Source: Bradyrhizobiaceae bacterium (GTDB taxonomy: Bacteria; Pseudomonadota; Alphaproteobacteria; Rhizobiales; Hyphomicrobiaceae). From it: DNA of 18,338 nucleotides. A model generated the notes under the pieces. That model ran no database searches and had not been told where the DNA came from. It worked only from the letters and a program-made list of their open reading frames with translations. The DNA is taken from assembly GCA_947475855.1 (NCBI GenBank), contig CANJPN010000046.1, positions 1 to 18,338 of the forward strand, read 5' to 3'. This document shows, piece after piece, positions 12,426-18,338 of this stretch (positions are counted from its first letter, which is position 1; every line of letters begins with the position of its first letter). Both the position numbers and the translations under genes were made by a program.

Positions 12426-15200
12426 TCAAGCCTTATCCAGGAAGCTGTCGATCAGCTTCTTCTGGCCGGCTTTTTCGAAGTCGACGGTGATCTTGTTGCC
12501 GTCGACCTGGGAGACGAGACCGTAGCCGAACTTTTCATGGAAGACGCGGTCGCCGAGCTTGAATTCGGAGACCTGGCGCGTGGAGGAAGCCACGACCTGG
12601 CCTTCGATCAGCATGGGGCCGCGCGCGGGCGACTTGGCTTGCGGCTTGGCTTGCGGCTTGGCATGCGACTTATCGGGCCACTTCTTCTGCGGCGTTGAGC
12701 TGTAGCCACCGCCACTGTAGCTGCTGCTCTTCGGCGCTGCGTTCTGCGTCTGAGTTTGGGCGCGTTGCCAGCCGGGGGTCTGATAGGTCGCCTCGAACTT
12801 CGGCGTGTCGAAGCGGCTTTGGCCATAGCCGCCGCTGCCGCCGCCCGCGAAACCCTTGTAGGCGCCGCTGAACGGTCCCTTGGCTTCGACGACGTCGACA
12901 TCCGCCTCCGGCAGTTCGTCCACGAATCGCGAGGGCGTGGCGGCCTGGAAAAGCCCGCGCGTGCGGCGGTTCTCGGTAAACGATATGAAGGCGCGTTTCC
13001 TGGCGCGGGTGATGCCGACGTAAGCGAGACGGCGCTCCTCTTCGAGGCCCTTGATGCCGCTCTCGTCGAGGCTGCGCTGATGGGGAAACAGCCCTTCCTC
13101 CCAACCGGGGAGAAACACCGTGTCGAACTCGAGGCCCTTGGCGGCGTGCAGCGTCATCAGGGTAACGCGGTCGCCGTCGTTGGCTTTGTCGGCGTCCATG
13201 ACGAGCGAAACGTGCTCCAGGAAGCCTTCGAGCGTGTCGAAGTCGTGCATGAAGCGCACGAGCTCCTTCAGGTTCTCGAGCCGCGAGTGGGCCTGTGGGC
13301 TCTTGTCGGCCTGAAGCATGGCCGTATAGCCGGACTCGTCGAGGATCAGCTCGGCCAGATCGGTGTGCTTCATCGACCCGACGTTGCTACGCCAGCGCTC
13401 GATCGAGCGGAGCAGATCGCTCAGCGACTTGCGCGTCTTCGGCGTCAGCTCTTCGGCCTGCACCATGTCGGTGGCGGCGATCGCCAGGGGAATGCCACGT
13501 TCGCGCGACATCGCGATGATGCGGTTGACCGTGGTGTCGCCTATGCCCCGTTTAGGGACGTTGATGATGCGCTCGAACTTCAGGTCGTGCGTGGGATTGT
13601 GGACGACTTCGAGATAGGCGATCGCGTCCTTGATTTCAGCGCGCTCGTAGAACCGCGGACCGCCGATGACGCGGTAGGGCATACCAAGCGTAATGAAGCG
13701 GTCCTCGAAAGCGCGCATCTGGAATGATGCGCGCACCAGCACGGCCATTTGATTGAGTTTGTGACCGGCCTTGGAGAACTTCTCGATGTCCTCACCGACG
13801 ACGCGAGCTTCCTCGGTGTCGTCCCAAACGCCGGTTACGACGACCTTTTCGCCCTTTGCGCCGTCTGTGAACAGCGTCTTTCCGAGGCGCCCCTGGTTCT
13901 TGGCGATGATATGAGACGCAGCGGCGAGGATATGTCCGGTCGAACGGTAGTTGCGTTCGAGGCGGATGGTGGTCGCACCTGGGAAGTCCTTGTCGAAGCG
14001 AAGAATGTTTTCCACCTCGGCACCGCGCCAGCCGTAGATCGACTGGTCGTCGTCGCCGACGCAGCAGATGTTGGGGGATGCCTTGGCACCTGCATAACCG
14101 ATCGTCCCCGCTCCGCCTTGGGGGAAGCCAACCGGGGACAATTGCTCGTCGACATAAGCGCCCAAAATCTCGTCCTCGGAAACCCAAGTCGAGGTCGTTT
14201 CGCCCGGACCAGCGAATTGAGGCATGTCCTCGGCAAAGGACGAGGGCGGAGCGACGCTCGAAACTGGTTCCGGGCTACCATTTTCCGAGCCGAGCGCCAA
14301 CAACTTAAGCCACTGATACTGAACGGTATTGGTGTCCTGGTACTCGTCGACCAGCATGTAGCGAAAGCGCGAGCGGTAGTCGGCCAGCACGTCGGGGCGC
14401 TCGCGGAAAAGGCGCACACATTCCAACAGTAGATCGCCGAAATCGCAGGCGTTCAGTTCCTTCAGGCGCTTCTGGTACTCGGCATAGATCTGCGCGCCCT
14501 TGCCGTTGGCGTAGGCGAACGACTCGCCCGGCGGCACCATGTCCGGCGTCTGGCCGCGGTTCTTCCAGCCATCGATGAGGCTCGCCATCTGGCGTGCGGG
14601 CCAGCGATCCTTGTCGATGCCGGCAACTTCGATCACCTGCTTGATCAGGCGAAGCTGGTCGTCCATGTCGAGGATGGTGAAGCCGGACTTGAGGCCCGCG
14701 ATTTCAGCGTGACGGCGCAGGATCTTGACGCCGATCGAGTGGAACGTGCCGAGCCACGGCATGCCCTCGATCTCGCCGCCGACGAGCTTGCCGATGCGCT
14801 CCTTCATCTCGCGCGCGGCCTTGTTGGTGAAGGTCACGGCGAGGATCTGGCTGCCGCGGGCGCGGCCGGTGGCGAGGATGTGGGCGATACGGGTGGTGAG
14901 GACGCGCGTCTTGCCGGTTCCAGCGCCGGCCAGAACAAGCAAAGGGCCGTCGAGCGTCTCGACCGCCTGGCGCTGCTCCGGGTTCAGCCCTTCGAGATAC
15001 GGCACAGCGCGAACGGCACTGGCGCGGGCACGCTGAGAGATGGAACCCGATATCGGCTGAGGCGCGGGCGTCACGGCTCTTGATTGAACGGATCCCGAAT
15101 TGGCCAGGGGGGCCGGCGGAACTGATACCGGTGCTCCCCAGGGATCGTCGCCGATATGCTCGGCAGCGTCGGAGAGCGGGTTGCGTTTCGTCTGGGCCAT
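12426..15200 (-). CDS. uvrD: ATP-dependent DNA helicase of the UvrD/PcrA family with an internal insertion
   Basis: This superfamily 1A 3'-5' helicase acts in nucleotide-excision and mismatch repair; it has 924 residues, longer than the usual 720-800. Motifs in order are: Q-motif LNPEQRQAV (72-80), Walker A AGAGTGKT (91-98), Ia VTFTNKAAREMKERI, II VDEYQDTN (284-291), III GDDDQSIYGWRG (382-393), IV IRLERNYRST (412-421), V TLHAAKGLEFDTVFLPG and VI EERRLAYVGITRAR. The C-terminus (FKLGDRVFHEKFGYGLVSQVDGNKITVDF) is the Tudor-like PcrA domain that binds RNA polymerase in known homologues. Two features explain the length. One is an N-terminal low-complexity extension of about 70 residues. The other is an insertion of about 73 residues (304-376) between motifs II and III. 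A 12-base tandem repeat near 12634-12669 encodes the (AKPQ)n linker. ATG 15200 has an AGAGAGAG purine run upstream. It is divergent from the AsmA gene. Confidence 0.96.
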   Translation of the reverse strand: MAQTKRNPLSDAAEHIGDDPWGAPVSVPPAPLANSGSVQSRAVTPAPQPISGSISQRARASAVRAVPYLEGLNPEQRQAVETLDGPLLVLAGAGTGKTRVLTTRIAHILATGRARGSQILAVTFTNKAAREMKERIGKLVGGEIEGMPWLGTFHSIGVKILRRHAEIAGLKSGFTILDMDDQLRLIKQVIEVAGIDKDRWPARQMASLIDGWKNRGQTPDMVPPGESFAYANGKGAQIYAEYQKRLKELNACDFGDLLLECVRLFRERPDVLADYRSRFRYMLVDEYQDTNTVQYQWLKLLALGSENGSPEPVSSVAPPSSFAEDMPQFAGPGETTSTWVSEDEILGAYVDEQLSPVGFPQGGAGTIGYAGAKASPNICCVGDDDQSIYGWRGAEVENILRFDKDFPGATTIRLERNYRSTGHILAAASHIIAKNQGRLGKTLFTDGAKGEKVVVTGVWDDTEEARVVGEDIEKFSKAGHKLNQMAVLVRASFQMRAFEDRFITLGMPYRVIGGPRFYERAEIKDAIAYLEVVHNPTHDLKFERIINVPKRGIGDTTVNRIIAMSRERGIPLAIAATDMVQAEELTPKTRKSLSDLLRSIERWRSNVGSMKHTDLAELILDESGYTAMLQADKSPQAHSRLENLKELVRFMHDFDTLEGFLEHVSLVMDADKANDGDRVTLMTLHAAKGLEFDTVFLPGWEEGLFPHQRSLDESGIKGLEEERRLAYVGITRARKRAFISFTENRRTRGLFQAATPSRFVDELPEADVDVVEAKGPFSGAYKGFAGGGSGGYGQSRFDTPKFEATYQTPGWQRAQTQTQNAAPKSSSYSGGGYSSTPQKKWPDKSHAKPQAKPQAKSPARGPMLIEGQVVASSTRQVSEFKLGDRVFHEKFGYGLVSQVDGNKITVDFEKAGQKKLIDSFLDKA
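12634..12669. repeat. Three-unit 12-base tandem repeat inside uvrD
   Basis: TTGGCTTGCGGC occurs twice in a row (12634-12645, 12646-12657), followed by a variant TTGGCATGCGAC (12658-12669). It encodes the AKPQAKPQAK linker before the C-terminal Tudor-like domain, a place where length change should be tolerated. Confidence 0.85.
14073..14291 (-). other. In-frame insertion in uvrD between motifs II and III
   Basis: About 73 codons (residues 304-376, from SENGSPEPVSS to GAKASPN) separate QWLKLLALG from NICCVGDDDQSIYG, which are nearly adjacent in other UvrD proteins. The segment is rich in Pro, Gly, Ser and acidic residues. It contains two palindromes: GTCCCCG/CGGGGAC at 14104-14110 and 14133-14139, and GTCCT/AGGAC at 14226-14230 and 14237-14241. 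Boundaries are by eye. Confidence 0.65.
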
Positions 15201-15698
15201 GATGCCAGCTCTCTCTTACGGGAACTTACGGAAAACAGTCGGGCCGCAGCCGGATCGAGCTTGCGCTCGCGGCTTCTGCGACATACTCGACGACCGTGAT
15301 TGGTCGCACCTTCGCTCCGACGAACAAAGCCATTGATTCATGACTTATATCGGGCACTTTTAGCACGGAGGAAGTTGTTGTGGCGCGTTGGCGAGAGTCG
15401 TGCACAGGATTGCTGCGGCCTTATTCCGGCTGGGGAATTAAGTGGTGGGGCATCCCAATTCGCGCACGGTTGTGCCATACAGTGATCGTAGTTCCGGAGC
15501 ACTGCGACAAGAGGAGGCCGCCCGCGTGACACCCAATTCGCGCCGGCTCTTCCGGCATATACCGCTAGGTTGCGTTGCCGTGTACGGAAATCGAGTTGTT
15601 TCACAAGGCATTTTGCCGACGTTGTGGCTCGCTCGGCAAATTCTTCCGGTGGCCGGCGTCGATACCGGCGGTAGCCCCGGTGTATGGAGTGGCAAGGC
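15201..15698. other. Intergenic region between divergent uvrD and the AsmA gene
   Basis: This 498-base stretch must hold both promoters, but I see no box pair good enough to call. It contains a 12-base direct repeat CCCAATTCGCGC at 15454-15465 and 15532-15543, 78 bases apart. A possible 58-codon reading frame occupies its right end (15526-15702). No tRNA, riboswitch or clear terminator was seen. Confidence 0.5.
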
Positions 15699-15702
15699 AT
15701 GA
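15526..15702 (+). CDS. Possible small upstream frame translationally coupled to the AsmA gene
   Basis: A GTG at 15526 is preceded by a perfect GAGGAGG (15511-15517) with an 8-base spacer. The 58-residue frame (MTPNSRRLFRHIPLGCVAVY...) ends in a TGA that overlaps the AsmA ATG as ATGA (15699-15702), the usual arrangement for translational coupling. I do not recognise the peptide. It is not hydrophobic enough to be a clear membrane segment. It could be a real leader gene or a chance frame; only the start signal and the overlap support it. Confidence 0.3.
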   Translation: MTPNSRRLFRHIPLGCVAVYGNRVVSQGILPTLWLARQILPVAGVDTGGSPGVWSGKA

Positions 15703-18338
15703 ACAGTCTGCTCCTGTGGATCGGCGGGCTGCTGGTCGCGGTGCTGGCTCTGCTGTTTGCCGCACCCTATGTGATCGATTGGAACGCCTATCGCGGCGTC
15801 TTCGAGGAGGAAGCCACGCGCGTCCTGGGCCGCGACGTTCGCGTCGGCGGCAAGGTCAACTTGCGGCTGTTGCCATCGCCCTATGTGCGTTTCGAAAAGG
15901 TTCGCATTTCCGATGCCGGCGCAGCGCTGGGCGAGCCGTTCTTCCGCACCGAGGCGTTCACGCTGTGGCTATCGCCGACACCTCTGCTCAAAGGCGCAAT
16001 CGAAGCAAGCGAGATCGAGCTCGACCGGCCGGTGCTGCGGTTGGCCGTCGACCAGGACGGGCGCGGCAACTGGCAGGCCATCAAGATCGCGCCGGGCGCG
16101 CTGCCGTTCATGCCGAGCGACGTCATCCTGCAGCAGGTTCGTATTCGCGACGGCATCGTCTCGCTCAGAACGCCGGGTGTGGCAGAGCCCCTGGCGCTTT
16201 CGGGGATCGACGGCGAACTGGCGGCTTCTTCCCTGGACGGGCCCTACCGGTTTCGCGGGATGGTCGATTGGCATGGTTCGCGCCGTGAGTTGCGGATCGG
16301 CACATCACAGCGCGAAGCCGACGGAAAGCTGCGCTACAAAGCCAGCGTCCGCTCGCCAGACAACGGCAACGCCTATGCCATCGACGGCTTGCTGTCCGAG
16401 TTGTCGCCACGCGCTCACAATACCGGAACGCTGACCGCCAAGCTGCCTCTCGCCACGGTATTCGGCGGACTGATGCCGCGAGATGCCAGGGCCCGTCCCC
16501 AACGGGGGGCGGAAACGATCGATCTCACGGCCACCATAGACAGCAATCTGGAGAGCGCGAAGCTCACGGAGCTTGCCTTCGCGTTCGAGCAGGACGGCAA
16601 ACCGCAGCTCGTCAGTGGCGATATGGTCGCGAACTGGCGCAGCGGTCTGCGAGTCGAAACGCGCCTCTCATCGCGGTGGCTCGACCTGGACCAGATTGGC
16701 GGGCCCGAGGCGGGACGCAAAGCTTCACCCATGGACACGGTGCGTCGGATCATCGGGCAGGCGAGCCTGTTGCTGCCGCGCGACGGTACTTCGCTGGTCA
16801 CGTTCGACGTGGATCAAGTCAACCTCGGCGGCGACGCACTCAGCGGTGTCAAGCTCGCGCTCGCACGAGCCGGCGGATTGACCAGCATCGGCGAGTTCCG
16901 GGCAGCACTTCCTGGCGGCGCGCGAGGTGAATTGCGCGGGACGCTCGGCTCGGCGGCACCGAAAGGCGCTTCGCCGCCCGCCACAGACGCGCAGGGCGTT
17001 CCGGTATCGGATACGTTCGAAGGGGAAGTGGTGCTGCGCGGCACGGGCTACCAGCGCTTCGCGGCGTGGGTGGGCGCGGACGGCATCTTGGCAGCATCAG
17101 CGGACAAAGAGACGAAAGTCCGTCCCGACGCGCCGTTCTCGATTTCGTCGCGCCTACGTCTCGAGCCGGACGGGGTCGCCCTTTCGAATGCCATGATCGA
17201 GATCGGGGGGAGCCAGATTCTGGCGTCGGCCGACTGGCGCTGGGGAACGGCCCCCAAACTCGACATCAACGCGGAAGGGCAGAAGATCGATATCGCGCCG
17301 ATTGCGCCGGGCAGTCTCGATTTCATATCGCCAGTGACTGCTGGTGCGGCTTCGGCCAGTCCCGCATCGAAGTTAGCCGAAACAGGCTCGGTGCCGCTGG
17401 TACGCATCGCCGAGCGGGCAGCAGCCATTGAGCGATCGGTGGGAAGCCTACGCCTCAACCTCAAGGCGCAGGAATTGTCCGACGGCCAGACCACGTTGCG
17501 CGACGTTGATGCCGATCTCACCGTGAGAGGCAACATTCTGACGCTTACCCACGCCGCTGCGACAGGCCCCTCGGGCGCGCGGATCGAGCTGCAGGGTGAG
17601 CTTACGGGACTGCAGACAAAGCCGGCCGGCAACCTTCGCGGATGGACATCGGCAAGCAGCCGCGAGGCACTGAAATCATTGCTCAATGCGCTGCCCGGTG
17701 GTGCGCGCAACGCTGCGCGGCCGTTGCTGGAAGATGCCGGGCGGACCGATCTCGGCTTCACGATCGGCCTGGGCGGTGCCCAACCCGAACTCGTGACGCT
17801 TCGTGCAAACGGCACGATCAACGGATCGCGGGCGGTCGCCTCCCTCAAGCTCGACGGTGGCCTTGCCCAGTGGCAGGAGGCACCATTCAATCTGTCTCTG
17901 GACATCGACGGCTCCGAGGCGGCACGACCGCTGCGCCTGCTCGCAGGGCAAACTTCCAGCGAGGCGGCGCCCCTTGCAATCCCAGACAACGTCACGCTCA
18001 GGGTGCGCGCGGCCGGCGGCAATGTTCGTTCGATCATTGCAACCACGCGGATCGAGGCTGGCAGCGGAAGCAACCTCGTGAGCGCGGAATACAGCGGAAC
18101 TGCTGCGCTGGCCGGCGACGGCAATCTCGAGCTCAACGGCGCGATCCAGATCGCAACTCCCGCAGCGGGCGAGCTGCTCGTTCTCGCGGGTGCTTCGCGG
18201 CGCCTGCCTGGCGCTGGGAACAGCATAAACGGTATCGTCGACATCGAGCGAAAGGCGGACGCGACGACGTTCTCGGCGCGCGGCCTCGACATCGGAGGGA
18301 GCCGCGTCGGCGGCAGGATCGCGATGACGCGGCGCGGA
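15699..18338 (+). CDS. AsmA-family protein, 3'-truncated by the window edge
   Basis: Family members are large inner-membrane-anchored proteins facing the periplasm. They are linked to outer-membrane assembly and, for related bridge-like proteins, to lipid transport between membranes. The 880 visible codons start with a single membrane segment (LLLWIGGLLVAVLALLFAAPYVI, residues 4-26). The AsmA signature follows: DWNAYRGVFEEEATRVLGRDVRVGG, then KVNLRLLPSPYVRFEKVRISD, then IEASEIELDRPVLRLAVDQDGRGNW. The remainder is repeated beta-strand-rich sequence (LSGIDGELAASSLDGPYRFRG, LRLNLKAQELSDGQTTLRDVDADL, and others), as expected for a long beta-groove. No stop codon is met before the edge, so the protein is more than 880 residues, as in alphaproteobacterial AsmA-like proteins. 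ATG 15699 has GGAG nine bases upstream and overlaps the stop of a possible small upstream frame. Confidence 0.9.
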   Translation, partial: MNSLLLWIGGLLVAVLALLFAAPYVIDWNAYRGVFEEEATRVLGRDVRVGGKVNLRLLPSPYVRFEKVRISDAGAALGEPFFRTEAFTLWLSPTPLLKGAIEASEIELDRPVLRLAVDQDGRGNWQAIKIAPGALPFMPSDVILQQVRIRDGIVSLRTPGVAEPLALSGIDGELAASSLDGPYRFRGMVDWHGSRRELRIGTSQREADGKLRYKASVRSPDNGNAYAIDGLLSELSPRAHNTGTLTAKLPLATVFGGLMPRDARARPQRGAETIDLTATIDSNLESAKLTELAFAFEQDGKPQLVSGDMVANWRSGLRVETRLSSRWLDLDQIGGPEAGRKASPMDTVRRIIGQASLLLPRDGTSLVTFDVDQVNLGGDALSGVKLALARAGGLTSIGEFRAALPGGARGELRGTLGSAAPKGASPPATDAQGVPVSDTFEGEVVLRGTGYQRFAAWVGADGILAASADKETKVRPDAPFSISSRLRLEPDGVALSNAMIEIGGSQILASADWRWGTAPKLDINAEGQKIDIAPIAPGSLDFISPVTAGAASASPASKLAETGSVPLVRIAERAAAIERSVGSLRLNLKAQELSDGQTTLRDVDADLTVRGNILTLTHAAATGPSGARIELQGELTGLQTKPAGNLRGWTSASSREALKSLLNALPGGARNAARPLLEDAGRTDLGFTIGLGGAQPELVTLRANGTINGSRAVASLKLDGGLAQWQEAPFNLSLDIDGSEAARPLRLLAGQTSSEAAPLAIPDNVTLRVRAAGGNVRSIIATTRIEAGSGSNLVSAEYSGTAALAGDGNLELNGAIQIATPAAGELLVLAGASRRLPGAGNSINGIVDIERKADATTFSARGLDIGGSRVGGRIAMTRRG

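Noticed and set aside
12756..13727. Plus-strand frame of 323 codons opposite uvrD
   Set aside because: uvrD motifs V and VI are encoded on the other strand over the same bases; the plus frame has no recognisable domain or start signal.
15338..15700. Minus-strand frame upstream of the AsmA gene
   Set aside because: No ribosome-binding site, arginine-rich composition typical of spurious frames, and no recognisable motif.

Overview
The window is a G+C-rich stretch of chromosome that looks like an alphaproteobacterium, probably of the Hyphomicrobiales (Rhizobiales). The evidence is the dense coding in GC-ending codons, the Bug-type solute-binding proteins, the CoxL/M/S-type molybdenum hydroxylase, uvrD next to an AsmA-family gene, and many short palindromic repeats with cores such as GTCATCC...GGGAC. 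No rRNA, tRNA, CRISPR array, transposase or phage gene was seen. Species cannot be named from the sequence alone.

Layout. Positions 1-1710 (minus) hold the N-terminal 570 codons of an indolepyruvate ferredoxin oxidoreductase alpha subunit that runs off the left edge. A divergent gene (about 1771-2457, plus) encodes a membrane-anchored ClpP/crotonase-fold protein. From 11657 down to 2549 everything is on the minus strand. In transcription order these are: a CoxL-type molybdopterin hydroxylase fused to a CoxG-like domain, a REP pair, the FAD subunit, the 2Fe-2S subunit, a Bug-type periplasmic binding protein, a virginiamycin-B-lyase-like beta-propeller, a small four-helix-bundle gene, a dienelactone hydrolase and a second Bug protein. 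Upstream of the hydroxylase lie a small GIY-YIG nuclease gene and then uvrD (12426-15200), both also on the minus strand. A roughly 500-base gap separates uvrD from a divergent AsmA-family gene (15699 to the right edge, plus, incomplete).

How the genes may work together. The three hydroxylase subunits form one complete enzyme, with Mo, FAD and two 2Fe-2S sites. The two Bug proteins, the dienelactone hydrolase and the propeller on the same strand suggest a catabolic cluster that captures and oxidises a small organic compound. The substrate is unknown. The CoxL active-site loop reads RGFGGPQ, which is not the loop of true CO dehydrogenase. uvrD and asmA are housekeeping neighbours.

The most unusual content is two small cassettes of nearly equal size. 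The four-helix-bundle gene (unit 4443-4921, about 479 bp) is bracketed by two oppositely oriented arrays of a degenerate 8-base repeat. The GIY-YIG gene (unit 11953-12411, about 459 bp) is bracketed by inverted REP-type palindromes. Both look like selfish or mobilisable units placed between operon genes. Further REP pairs lie in other gaps, and uvrD carries an in-frame, palindrome-containing insertion of about 73 codons between two helicase motifs.
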